From: Nitrospiraceae bacterium
GTDB lineage: Bacteria; Nitrospirota; Nitrospiria; Nitrospirales; Nitrospiraceae
NCBI GenBank assembly: GCA_013140715.1
Contig: JABFSG010000057.1
Coordinates: 1-64,000 of the forward strand
Direction of reading: 5' to 3'
DNA length: 64,000 bases
Part shown: piece after piece, positions 15,585 through 23,748 of the stretch
Layout: every line of letters starts with the position of its first letter
Numbering within the stretch: position 1 is the stretch's first letter
The notes under the pieces: model-generated
Databases searched by the model: none
What the model saw: only the letters and a program-made list of their open reading frames with translations
Told to the model about the DNA's origin: nothing
Program-made: the position numbers and the translations under genes

Positions 15585-16488
15585 GATGCATCGCCGGTTG
15601 GATAAGGACCGGTGCATTGGGCGTTTTCCAGTCGCACGCGAAGGCCGGCAGGGCTTCGAAGAATCCTGTGCGGAACGAGCCGGTTCGCAAATCGTAGCCC
15701 TGCCGGCGATTCCCTGAGCATAGCTGCAATTGCCCATAGGCATCGATGTGGAACCGCTGCATGCCGCTTCGGCAGGGAGGGGGCTCTATTGCATCGCGTC
15801 GGCACGATTCCCTCCAGAGATCCGAATCCTGCCGATTCAGGTCTATCAGATCCTGTTCAGGCAATGCATATTGGAATGGCCCTGCGCCACCATCAAGTTC
15901 CGGCCTCATTTCTTCGCCGAGCTTGAATCGCACTGTCCCCAGCGATTCGACATACTGCTTGATATCGAGGATTTCCTCTTGATTCAGCGTCATCGCCGTG
16001 CTCTTGAGCACCAGAGGAATCTGCCGTTCGAGGAGGAATCCGATCGCCTGTACACAACGGTCGTAGGAGCCTTGTCCTAGGGTAATACGCTCGAAGGTCT
16101 CGCGAGTTATCCCGTGCAGGCTGATTTCAATACGATGGGGCCGCAGCGCGGCAAAACGATCTGCATAAGCCTCCGTGATCAGGGTCCCGTTTGAAAAAAC
16201 TGTGACCAAAAAACCGGAACGGATGGCATGTTCGTAGAGCTGGAAAAAGTCCGGGCGGGCAAGGGGTTCGCCTCCGGTGAGGCAAAGTTCCAAGGTTCCT
16301 GCCTCTGCCAACTCATCCATGATGCGAAGAATTTCAGCGCTGCTGAGCTCCCGCCGGATCGCGTCGGGGCGATTGCAGCAATCCGTGTAGCACATGACAC
16401 AGTGCAGGTTGCAACGGCAGGTCACTTCCCATTGGCAGGAATAGGGGAAGCGTTCGGGAAGGTGCGTCAGTTTATCCTGTGTAATCAT
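15577..16488 (-). CDS. Radical SAM protein, first maturase of the RiPP operon, short SPASM region
   Basis: 303 residues with CNLHCVMC (Cys26, Cys30, Cys33), LTGGEPLARPDFF and the usual strands through SNGTLIT and EISLHGITRE. The C-terminal part keeps CRSGMQRFHIDAYGQLQLC but ends soon after AFACDWKTP, so it has fewer Cys than a full twin-cluster SPASM domain. It starts 3 bases after the pqqD-like gene, which suggests that the two proteins work as a pair, the recognition protein presenting the leader to the enzyme. Which crosslink it installs cannot be read from sequence. Confidence 0.83.
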   Translation of the reverse strand: MITQDKLTHLPERFPYSCQWEVTCRCNLHCVMCYTDCCNRPDAIRRELSSAEILRIMDELAEAGTLELCLTGGEPLARPDFFQLYEHAIRSGFLVTVFSNGTLITEAYADRFAALRPHRIEISLHGITRETFERITLGQGSYDRCVQAIGFLLERQIPLVLKSTAMTLNQEEILDIKQYVESLGTVRFKLGEEMRPELDGGAGPFQYALPEQDLIDLNRQDSDLWRESCRRDAIEPPPCRSGMQRFHIDAYGQLQLCSGNRRQGYDLRTGSFRTGFFEALPAFACDWKTPNAPVLIQPAMHHA

Positions 16489-16491
16489 GAG

Positions 16492-16785
16492 TCATCCGGT
16501 CACTTCCTCAACCGCCCGGATGGAGAGAAGGTCGTCGAGTAGCGACGTGAAGTCTTTCGCCAATTGATCGCTTGTCACTTCGTACTCGTTGCAGAAGTCG
16601 GTCACGATGTTCTGCACCGACCGTCGCCCATCGATTCGATTCCAGAGTGCAGCGCCGGTCTCGTTCAAGACATAGATGCTATTGGCTTCGGTTAACGTTC
16701 GTCGGATGGGGACCAGAATACATTCGCCGGCTACATCTCGTTGCACGTAGTCCGAGTGCTTGGCATAGATTGCAGTGGGAGTCAT
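16492..16785 (-). CDS. PqqD-like RiPP recognition element
   Basis: 97 residues, the winged-helix-like PqqD fold: VQRDVAGECILVPI (strands), LTEANSIYVLNETGAALWNRIDG, then SVQNIVTDFCNEYEV and the last helix TSLLDDLLSIRAVEEV. NETGAALW is the part best conserved in the family. PqqD proteins bind precursor leaders and bring them to radical SAM partners; here the shared YxxPxL leader motif is the obvious ligand. It lies 58 bases after the methyltransferase and 3 before the first radical SAM gene. Confidence 0.85.
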   Translation of the reverse strand: MTPTAIYAKHSDYVQRDVAGECILVPIRRTLTEANSIYVLNETGAALWNRIDGRRSVQNIVTDFCNEYEVTSDQLAKDFTSLLDDLLSIRAVEEVTG

Positions 16786-16843
16786 CGGTGAAAATAGAAT
16801 AGCAAATCCTTTACGGTCCTGCCAGCGCTATTTTCCGGAATAA

Positions 16844-17686
16844 TCAGGCCCCTGGCCGGTTCAGAGGGTTGGCGTCATTGCGAGACCATGAGAGTACGGC
16901 ATGGCCTTCCTGCCAAGATAAGTGGTCGACTACGGCGCCTGTATCGTGGAGCTCCGACCGGATTTCTTGTTCGTCGACGAAGGCATGGAGGAAATGATTC
17001 TGGGAACAGGTGTCCCCCAATTGATACGACTGATTGGCGCCGGGGAGCATGGTGAGCAGGCGGTTGAGTCGGTGAATGAGCCGTTGCGTGTTTGTCCCGA
17101 GTTCACGAGCGATCAGAAAGTTGAGCACGACCAACCCCTGTTCGTTCATGCATGGACGGAGGTTTTGGAGCCACGCTTGTCGTCGTTCGCGACCGGGGAT
17201 GGAGCTGTACATGATGCCGGACATGAACAGGTAGTCGACTTGCGCCGGGCCTACTGGGAGAGCGAGGAAGTCTGCCTGTGCGAAGCGAGGCTTCAGGCCT
17301 TTGGCCGTGGCTTGCTGAGAAGCGACGCACAAGCTTTCTCTATTGATATCGAGGCCCACGACGGCAAAGCCACGCTGCGCCAGTGCAATAGATTCGCGGC
17401 CCACACCGGCTCCAAGCACCAGAATGGTTCCCGACGTCATCTTGTAGCGCGCGAGCACGTCTTCTTCCCAGCTCTCCAATGTCCATTTGTACCAGGTTTC
17501 GGGCAGTCGCGTTGCTACATCTTTGTAGCTGCCGTCGTAATGGTTGCGGATCATTCCGGTCAATTCATGCGGCGGTAACAATGCCGGGAGAATTCCGGTC
17601 AGGAGCTGCTGAACGCGGAGCAGGAGCCCGGCCATTTTATCGCAGATACGGATGAGAATGATGATGAAGTCGGCGAGTAGACGCAC
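16844..17686 (-). CDS. SAM-dependent methyltransferase
   Basis: 280 residues. The first 30 residues are hydrophobic (LLADFIIILIRICDKM and onward), perhaps a membrane-associating helix. The Rossmann-type core begins near 90 with ILVLGAGVGRESIALAQRG, motif I of class I methyltransferases, followed by VVGLDINRESL and the motif II/III region VDYLFMSGIMYSSIPG. It lies between the glycosyltransferase (12 bases) and the PqqD-like gene (58 bases), so it belongs to the operon by position. A role in methylating the peptide or a glycan is possible; a general small-molecule methyltransferase cannot be excluded. Confidence 0.78.
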   Translation of the reverse strand: MRLLADFIIILIRICDKMAGLLLRVQQLLTGILPALLPPHELTGMIRNHYDGSYKDVATRLPETWYKWTLESWEEDVLARYKMTSGTILVLGAGVGRESIALAQRGFAVVGLDINRESLCVASQQATAKGLKPRFAQADFLALPVGPAQVDYLFMSGIMYSSIPGRERRQAWLQNLRPCMNEQGLVVLNFLIARELGTNTQRLIHRLNRLLTMLPGANQSYQLGDTCSQNHFLHAFVDEQEIRSELHDTGAVVDHLSWQEGHAVLSWSRNDANPLNRPGA

Positions 17687-17698
17687 TGTCCGAGTTCC

Positions 17699-18829
17699 CT
17701 ACGAATGCAGGCTGTCAGCGCGGTTGGTATTACATGTCCCAAATTTGCTGAATTGCTGCGCGATGAGGGTTGCCGCTTCGGCTGCACCGGTCGGAGAAGG
17801 CGTCTGCAAGAAAGGGACTGGTGTAGCCAAGGTTTGCTGTAAGGCCGGTTCCCACCTGCCGTTCATAAAGTCCTCGATCGATAATTCGACGGCGCGTCCA
17901 TAGCGATGCAGATAGTCGACCAGGGGCGGTTCATCGGCAAAATTGTATCGCCTGACGTATAGGATCGGTTGTTGAAGTTCGATCGCCTCGACGATGGTGC
18001 CGTAGCCTGGTTTGGTCATGATGACATCGACGGAGGCCATCAAGGTTTTGAATGAGAAAGGGAGGGAGTGAGTCGAGACGAATCTGGTGCTGTCCGGTAC
18101 GATGGGGCCATCGAATAAAAACCGATAGCCTGCGAGTTGTTCCAGATTGGCAAACGGGAGGGAGGTCAGTGGAATACCGCCGAATCCGACGAGCACAGTC
18201 CGCTCCCCCGGGGCCAGAGTCAGCGCAGTGGCAAGTTGGTCACAGGCTGAAGAGGCAGGCTCGGCGATGGGGCCAATGTCGTGGATGCGCTGAAACACAT
18301 CGATTTTTGGGGCAGGGGTTATGCGCAGGGCCACATCGGCGTGGGCATAACTCCGACGAATCGCAGAGAGGAGGGCCGATCTATCGATGGATGGCGGAGC
18401 CACGTAATCAGAGAGAACCAGATCCCAGGTAAAGCTCACCAAGGCGACAGTGGGAATCGCCGCGACCTTTCCAGCTTCGAGGGCCAGGTAGGGCGTATCG
18501 GCAAGAACCACATCGGGCCGGGCAGTCTTCATCGCCGCCACTTCATGCTGGACCCGATCGCTCCATGTTGCGTGAAACTGCTCGTGCTCGAACCAGGTCG
18601 CTTCCATATCGATTTTTAGAGGGCCGTTCTGGATACAGCCGATGTCCTGTTGGGCGGGGCTCCGTTCCCAGGGAATCAGGAGTCGATCTTTGAAGAACGA
18701 GGCGGGGACGGCGGTTCGCAAGATGACACGCAAATCAGGAACGAGCAGTCCAAGGGCATTGAGGACCGGCACGACCTGTGCGGCATGTCCGAACCCATGC
18801 GCAGAAATTGCAGCCCAGATTAGTGGCAA
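17699..18829 (-). CDS. Glycosyltransferase, GT-B fold (MurG/MGT-like)
   Basis: 376 residues with two Rossmann-like halves. The N-terminal AAISAHGFGHAAQ (6-18) matches the acceptor-side glycine loop of MurG- and MGT-type glycosyltransferases; the C-terminal half has VLVGFGGIPL near 215 and MTKPGYGTIVEAIELQQPIL near 285, the nucleotide-sugar binding region (KPGYGT-x-E). It would add a sugar to a small acceptor. It is the first gene of the compact operon leading to the radical SAM genes; whether the peptide is its acceptor is inference. Confidence 0.75.
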   Translation of the reverse strand: MPLIWAAISAHGFGHAAQVVPVLNALGLLVPDLRVILRTAVPASFFKDRLLIPWERSPAQQDIGCIQNGPLKIDMEATWFEHEQFHATWSDRVQHEVAAMKTARPDVVLADTPYLALEAGKVAAIPTVALVSFTWDLVLSDYVAPPSIDRSALLSAIRRSYAHADVALRITPAPKIDVFQRIHDIGPIAEPASSACDQLATALTLAPGERTVLVGFGGIPLTSLPFANLEQLAGYRFLFDGPIVPDSTRFVSTHSLPFSFKTLMASVDVIMTKPGYGTIVEAIELQQPILYVRRYNFADEPPLVDYLHRYGRAVELSIEDFMNGRWEPALQQTLATPVPFLQTPSPTGAAEAATLIAQQFSKFGTCNTNRADSLHS

Positions 18830-18849
18830 GGCGAGGTGACTCTCACGGG

Positions 18850-19050
18850 TTAGCTGCTCGAGTAGCCCGACTCCAGTGGGGCGATGCCGTACATGAGTTC
18901 CAAGTCGAATTCCTCGACCAATTCATTGAACGCGCCCGCGCCCATGTCGGATCGGACCTCGTTCATGACCAAATCGATCGCCGGGGCTGCATGTTCTCCA
19001 TATTGGGTCACGGCCGTTTCAAGGCGTTTCCTGGCGTCATCGAGATTCAT
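18850..19050 (-). CDS. Small acidic helical protein of unknown function
   Basis: 66 residues, predicted all-helical: DDARKRLETAVTQYG, AIDLVMNEVRSDMG and FNELVEEFDLELMYG. It has no Cys, no signal peptide and no membrane segment. It lies 20 bases before the glycosyltransferase start and 27 after the TPR gene, on the same strand, so it may be transcribed with them. I do not recognise a family. Confidence 0.55.
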   Translation of the reverse strand: MNLDDARKRLETAVTQYGEHAAPAIDLVMNEVRSDMGAGAFNELVEEFDLELMYGIAPLESGYSSS

Positions 19051-19077
19051 AACGAACTCCCTTGTCGTGAAACGTGA

Positions 19078-19395
19078 TTATTCAAGCGTGCGCAGCAATT
19101 GCTGCATATCCGGTACGAGGTCGCCACCACCGTTGGATCGTCCGGATAACGCAGCGTCGATGCCGGCAGTGAGAATCGGTTTGGCCTCATTGTTTCTGCC
19201 GAGTCCGATCAGCGCGCGGCCCAGAAACAGATGCGATGCCACGTGAGTCGGGTCAAGCTGTATCGCGACGGTCAGGTGTTCGACGATCTCTTCGGGACTC
19301 CCGCCCTCTTGAATGAGTTTATTCCCGAGTCCGAAGCGGCCGAGAAATCCTCGCGGGTTTTTGGCGACCATCTGTCTGAACGCTTCGAGATCCAT
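19078..19395 (-). CDS. TPR-repeat protein
   Basis: 105 residues with one clear tetratricopeptide repeat and flanking helices: PRGFLGRFGLGNKLI (15-29), EEIVEHLTVAIQLDPTHV (34-51) and ASHLFLGRALIGLGRNNEA (52-70). TPR proteins bind partner peptides. It has no signal sequence and stands upstream of the small helical protein in the same orientation. Partner unknown. Confidence 0.7.
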   Translation of the reverse strand: MDLEAFRQMVAKNPRGFLGRFGLGNKLIQEGGSPEEIVEHLTVAIQLDPTHVASHLFLGRALIGLGRNNEAKPILTAGIDAALSGRSNGGGDLVPDMQQLLRTLE

Positions 19396-19499
19396 GCAAA
19401 CTTCCTCGTGATCGTTGGGCGCATGATACCACTTCGTCGGTCGTTCGTGAAGCGCCTGCGATTCGAAGCGAGCTCCGGTGCTCAGGAGCGTCGTTCGTC

Positions 19500-19620
19500 T
19501 CTCGTTGCCGGGAGTTTCTGGTTGCGAGTTCCAGGTTTCAAGTTACCGAGTCGACCCGCAACGCGAACCTAGAAACTCGTAACTCCCATGCGAGATACGA
19601 CTCACGTTTCACGATCCTCG
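19500..19620. repeat. Iterated-word hairpin (GAGTTTCTGGTTGCGAG family)
   Basis: The left arm AGTTTCTGGTTGCGAGTTCC and the right arm GAACCTAGAAACTCG are near complements around GTTACCGAGTCGAC. It lies downstream of the lipoprotein gene. The closing GAGATACGACTCACG and TTTCACG words also occur at 29017-29055 and 32156-32282. Confidence 0.5.
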
Positions 19621-19626
19621 ATAGGG

Positions 19627-20376
19627 CTACTGAGAAGAAGGTTCTACGATCGGCTGGGATACGGGGATTGCACGTGAAGGCGGACGGCGGACTCCGACGG
19701 AGACGGTGCGGATAGGGCTGCCCAGGGGTTGTTCCTTGCTCGCAAGATAGAAGGTTGAATCCTGTATTACTTGATTGAGCAGGGAGGAGAGGCAGACCTC
19801 TGTGACTTGACCTTTCAATTGCTCGATAACTTCCGGGTTCGCGCCGAACAGATTGTAATGGGCCGATCCGTTGGATGCGGCGCTGTATCGCTTGATCTGT
19901 CCGTCCCACCGTTCCACTTCAAGCGACATGTCTGTGGCATAGTCGTAGTTAAGAGAGATGAAGGGCGCCAGTGTGAACATCGACGCGCTGATGACAAAGC
20001 CTCGCCAGGCAGCCTGGCCTGCATGGGGTTCCACAACATTGTCGATCGACAAGCGCATCGTGACATGAGCCTGACCGGCGTTCGGTTGCGTATGCCCGGA
20101 TTGATAGTGCTGAGAGAACAGGCGTGTCGCTTCGATTGCCCCGATCACCTGCCGTTCAAGAAGTGCGGGTGGCGCAATCGACGAGCCGTTGTGGGTGACC
20201 CGTAGGGTCTCAAGCAGCAGAGGCATTCGCGCGTCGGTAGCCACGGTGGCATTGGTAGGTGGTGCGGCTTCTGCCGGTGCGGCCAGTTCGATCCAATGGG
20301 AGCAGCCGGTTCCAAGACCGAGTGACGTGGCGAGAACGCAGCCGAGCAATGGTCGTGAAATATACTGCCCCATCAT
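19627..20376 (-). CDS. Probable outer-membrane lipoprotein of unknown function
   Basis: 249 residues from ATG at 20376, chosen because CAGGAGG lies 7 bases upstream; a longer frame to 20418 lacks one. The N-terminus is a short positive start, a hydrophobic segment (LLGCVLATSLGLG) and TGC, an imperfect lipobox. The rest is soluble with a second hydrophobic patch, WRGFVISASMFTLAPF, near 130. I do not recognise the family. It follows the PagL gene by 16 bases, so the two are co-transcribed and both act at the outer membrane. Confidence 0.7.
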   Translation of the reverse strand: MMGQYISRPLLGCVLATSLGLGTGCSHWIELAAPAEAAPPTNATVATDARMPLLLETLRVTHNGSSIAPPALLERQVIGAIEATRLFSQHYQSGHTQPNAGQAHVTMRLSIDNVVEPHAGQAAWRGFVISASMFTLAPFISLNYDYATDMSLEVERWDGQIKRYSAASNGSAHYNLFGANPEVIEQLKGQVTEVCLSSLLNQVIQDSTFYLASKEQPLGSPIRTVSVGVRRPPSRAIPVSQPIVEPSSQ

Positions 20377-20392
20377 CTTGTGTCCTCCTGAT

Positions 20393-21001
20393 TCAAAAAA
20401 AGAATGAGAAGCCGCCAAAGGGCAGGCTGGCGTTGAGCCCGAGGTTCGGGTAACGAGTGCCGGCGTTCGAAATATGATGAAAACGGTACCCGATGTTGAG
20501 CGCCGCTTGGTCGGTCAGGAAATAGGAGAGCCCAAACCCGGCCGTTAAGACGAAGTTGAAGCGGCTGGACTCTTCCGGAATCTTCCCTGCCAGGTCGGTC
20601 CAGAAGGGACCTCCGGCGAATTCCGCATAGGGCCGGATCCGGTCAAGTGCGATGAAACTGTATTTGATTTTCGGTGTGAAGCCTAACCCGTGCGTGAGAA
20701 TCGGCTCCTGGAACTGGATATAGACCATTTCAGCGCCGACCGAGACCTGTCCCCGATACCAGCTGCTGCCCACCGGATCGGTGATGGTCATCATCCAGGA
20801 AGGCATGAAGGCCGGACCCTCTTGCTTTGTTGTGTGGTACTGCGTGAGACGATGGGGCAGCATGTAACCGGCGGTGAGTCCGACCTCTTGCGTGCCGACC
20901 GTGATCATGGGAACTGGATCTGCAGCATACAGGCATGTAGCCGCTAGGAGGGACCAGAGGGCCAAGGCTGTGAAGACTCGAGTGAGAAATGGCATGTGCA
21001 T
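20393..21001 (-). CDS. PagL-type lipid A 3-O-deacylase (acyloxyacyl hydrolase family)
   Basis: 202 residues with a signal peptide (cleavage near AA-DP, about 27) and alternating beta strands ending in aromatic FFF, as in outer-membrane barrels. The C-terminal GYRFHHISNAGTRYPNLGLN (about 168-187) matches the PagL catalytic region, with His-x-Ser of the triad and the Asn-rich loop. The enzyme trims the 3-position acyl chain of lipid A in the outer membrane. It heads a two-gene unit with the lipoprotein. Confidence 0.82.
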   Translation of the reverse strand: MHMPFLTRVFTALALWSLLAATCLYAADPVPMITVGTQEVGLTAGYMLPHRLTQYHTTKQEGPAFMPSWMMTITDPVGSSWYRGQVSVGAEMVYIQFQEPILTHGLGFTPKIKYSFIALDRIRPYAEFAGGPFWTDLAGKIPEESSRFNFVLTAGFGLSYFLTDQAALNIGYRFHHISNAGTRYPNLGLNASLPFGGFSFFF

Positions 21002-21241
21002 CCACGTCCATACCTGTCGGTTCTTTCATGGTGAAGCTTAAGCAACAGGGTGGCTTTCCAAAGATAGCAGAGGGCTGGGTACTGTCCAGACATATATCGG
21101 AATCGGTTCGGTGAAAAATGCCAACTACTCAGGCGAATAGGTCGAAGGTGTTCCTTAAAGCCCTCAGCCTTCAGCCTGCATGCTTGAGCCGTTGCACCAA
21201 GAAAGGAAAAATAATATTCAGACGGAGCGATCTACAGTAGG

Positions 21242-21547
21242 ATGAACCGGGCTGTTTATTGCATCGTCGAGACAGCGGTCATGCCAAACCTACAAATTGT
21301 GCCGAAGGAAGCTCTTCCGGTCGAGGCGACATCTGCCGGCTGCTCTACGACTAGGCTTGTTGTGCAGTGGTTGCTCGGGACGATACTTGCGTTTCTCATC
21401 GGATCGTGGTTGGTGTGGTGGGGGCTGCATCTGCAACGCCAATTCACGGAAGACGAGATTCGAGGGGCCTGTCAGCGCGTGATGCCTGAGACCGCGGAGC
21501 GCTGTGTGGATACGGTGATCATTCAGCGTGGAGGAACGAGACGGTGA
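21242..21547 (+). CDS. Small single-span membrane protein
   Basis: 101 residues, or 88 if the start is ATG 21281; neither start has a good ribosome-binding site. One membrane span lies near 42-64 (LVVQWLLGTILAFLIGSWLVWWG), followed by a soluble tail with two Cys (GACQRV, RCVDTV). It overlaps the next gene by 4 bases, so the two are coupled. No family is recognised; it may assist the following outer-membrane protein. Confidence 0.55.
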   Translation: MNRAVYCIVETAVMPNLQIVPKEALPVEATSAGCSTTRLVVQWLLGTILAFLIGSWLVWWGLHLQRQFTEDEIRGACQRVMPETAERCVDTVIIQRGGTRR

Positions 21548-22527
21548 TTGGGTTAAGCCGGTGGACATTTGTGGTAGCGCTGTGTGGGGCGCTCACGATC
21601 GAAGGACTGGCAAGTGCGGTTCACGTCGCAGTTGCGCAAGACTCTGCCGCAGAATCGCGACCAAAATTCGATGTGGCGATTGGAACCTGGATCAGCACAG
21701 GAGATACACGCTGGGCGCACAATGCGTCGTCAGTACCGGGGTTTGGTAATCCAACATCCAAGCTGACGTACAAAGATGTCGGCACAAATGTAATCGAGCT
21801 GACCGCAAAAGCGTGGCTCACCCCTCGATGGTTTGGACGGTTGAACGGAGGCTTTGCGAATATCGGTGGTGGCCGGCTGACGGATGACGACTATGGGTCA
21901 GGGCAACGGTTGATATCGAGAACGACCAGCGATCTTCCCGACAACAGCATGTGGTACATCAATGCCGATCTGGGTGGCCGCGTAACAGAATTCGCGAATC
22001 ACCGAGGCTATCTGGACTTGTTCGGGGGATATCAGTACTGGCATACAGAGTATGGCGCAGTTGGGCTAGGGAATGTCGTATGCGATTCAACTGTAATATC
22101 CACATGTAACGACCCGCTTCCTCCTCCTGGACAGACGGTGATTACCAATAGGGTGAATTGGCACTCGATCCGTCTTGGTGGAAAGTCAGAGTATCGCCTG
22201 ACCAGACAACTGAGTATATTGGGGAGTGTGGCACTGCTTCCGATCAGTATTGTAGACAATAAGGATATACATCATCTGCGGAGCAATCTGCAGCAGGATC
22301 CCAGTATCTCCATGTTGGGTATCGGTATCGGAGCAGATGCCGATATTGGTGTCAGATTCATGTTTACGAAGAACGTGGGACTAAATCTTGGGTATCGTGT
22401 CTGGTGGAATCGGACATATGACGGCCATGTGACGTTTCACGGTTTGACCGGCTCTTCCGAGTTCCCTCTCACCCAGTTTGATTCTCTCCGGCATGGTCTC
22501 ACGGCCGGTCTCAATTTCACATTTTAG
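21544..22527 (+). CDS. Outer-membrane beta-barrel protein
   Basis: 327 residues with an N-terminal signal peptide (about 1-31, ending VAVAQD), then repeating amphipathic strands such as VGTNVIELTAKAWL, WYINADLGGRVTEF and GYLDLFGGYQYWHTEYG, and a final LTAGLNFTF with terminal Phe, the Bam recognition signal. A loop with two Cys (VVCDS, STCNDP) lies near 180. It resembles omptin- or Protochlamydia-type barrel proteins in outline, but no catalytic residues could be matched. GTG start, coupled to the small membrane protein. Confidence 0.72.
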   Translation: MIGLSRWTFVVALCGALTIEGLASAVHVAVAQDSAAESRPKFDVAIGTWISTGDTRWAHNASSVPGFGNPTSKLTYKDVGTNVIELTAKAWLTPRWFGRLNGGFANIGGGRLTDDDYGSGQRLISRTTSDLPDNSMWYINADLGGRVTEFANHRGYLDLFGGYQYWHTEYGAVGLGNVVCDSTVISTCNDPLPPPGQTVITNRVNWHSIRLGGKSEYRLTRQLSILGSVALLPISIVDNKDIHHLRSNLQQDPSISMLGIGIGADADIGVRFMFTKNVGLNLGYRVWWNRTYDGHVTFHGLTGSSEFPLTQFDSLRHGLTAGLNFTF

Positions 22528-22592
22528 CAGGAAGCGGATAGCGGCGCGCGACATGCGAGTCTCGCCCGTCTCGCCAGCACAGTGTTTGAGGA

Positions 22593-23657
22593 TTATCGGC
22601 GGCGTCCTGTCGGCAGAGTTTCGTCTTCGTATTGGGCGAAGAGCCGTTTGGTTTCCGGATGGAGATGACTTGGATGGCCGTGGGGAATGCCGATGGTCCG
22701 GAAGAGCGGCATGAGTTTGCCGTTCGGATGGAGATAGCCCGCTCGCAACGGAACGGTGCGCGTACTATGGCGGACTAAGTGGCAGGGAGTCGGTCTAATC
22801 GAGGTGAGCCACTCGGCAATATCGTGCGGGTTGCCGATCGAGGCGGAGAGCAAGAGCATCCGCGCTTGGCCCGGGCAGAAGATGATCGTTTCTTCCCAGA
22901 CGACGCCCCGTTCCGGATCTGCAATATATTGCGACTCATCCAAAATGACCAGACCTAACGTATCCAATCGTATGTCGATCTCGCCTCCGCCTGCGTCATA
23001 GAGCAGATTTCGAAGGATTTCCGTCGTCATGATCAGTAGCGGCGCCTGCCCGTTATCTCGCCGATCGCCGGTCAGGATGCCGACCTGGTCCGCGCCGAAT
23101 ATTTTTGAAAACTCCGTGTACTTGGTGTTCGAGAGCGCCTTCAGTGGCGACGTATAAATGACGGTTCGATTTTCCGCGATGGCGCGACGAGCGGCTTCGA
23201 CTGCGACATAGGTCTTCCCGCTTCCCGTCGGGACACTGACGACCACGTCGCCTTCTCTTAGTTTCGCGATGGCATCCTCTTGCCAGGCATCCGGGACAAA
23301 GGCCTTTGGCGGCGGCACTCCCAGTCCATCCAACCAACTTGAGAGCGTGATGGCCGGCTCGTGGGAATCTGGCTCGACCGGTCTGTGGGTAGTGCGATGC
23401 TGCGGTGCCGCGGGCTTCGGTTTCCGCACGGCAGGGGCTTGGGGTGCCGGCGGAATTGGGCGCGCCGGTCGCTCGCCGATCAAGATCATCAGGTCGGATT
23501 CAAAACCAGCGCGGTTCTCGGCAGAGTGGCGCAGTAAGATCTCGATCAAGCGGCGTTTGCCAGCGCGGAAATGCCGTTGCACACGCCCTCGCGCCAGACG
23601 GTGTAAGAGCGCGATCGGTTGTTGCGCCAGGAGCTGTTCGAGTTCTTGGGTAGTCAT
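22593..23657 (-). CDS. Ski2-like helicase, N-terminal half (ATP-binding domain) as a separate gene
   Basis: 354 residues. After about 100 residues of linker-rich sequence come the Q-motif region (VPDAWQEDAI), motif I VPTGSGKT near 141, motif Ia SPLKALSNTKY, motif Ib TGDRR, motif II LDESQYIADPERG (DExQ in place of DExH) and motif III LSASIGN near 280. It stops at about the point where the second RecA domain should begin, with LHPETKRLFAQYEDE. The second RecA domain is the neighbouring gene, 91 bases upstream on the same strand. The pair would form one Ski2/Mtr4-type RNA or DNA helicase by subunit assembly. Confidence 0.85.
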   Translation of the reverse strand: MTTQELEQLLAQQPIALLHRLARGRVQRHFRAGKRRLIEILLRHSAENRAGFESDLMILIGERPARPIPPAPQAPAVRKPKPAAPQHRTTHRPVEPDSHEPAITLSSWLDGLGVPPPKAFVPDAWQEDAIAKLREGDVVVSVPTGSGKTYVAVEAARRAIAENRTVIYTSPLKALSNTKYTEFSKIFGADQVGILTGDRRDNGQAPLLIMTTEILRNLLYDAGGGEIDIRLDTLGLVILDESQYIADPERGVVWEETIIFCPGQARMLLLSASIGNPHDIAEWLTSIRPTPCHLVRHSTRTVPLRAGYLHPNGKLMPLFRTIGIPHGHPSHLHPETKRLFAQYEDETLPTGRRR

Positions 23658-23748
23658 GGTTTGCAGGGGTAAAGAGGGGTAGCGGGGTAACGGTGTAACA
23701 AGAGAGCCGCCCGTATCGCGCTATCCCTATACCCCCATATCCCTTTCT

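Noticed and set aside
10122-18829. RiPP operon as a lasso-peptide cluster (YxxPxL leader, kinase, nucleotidyltransferase)
   Set aside because: No asparagine-synthetase-like cyclase and no transglutaminase-like B2 protease is present, and three radical SAM enzymes are; the lasso resemblance is limited to leader recognition and tailoring.
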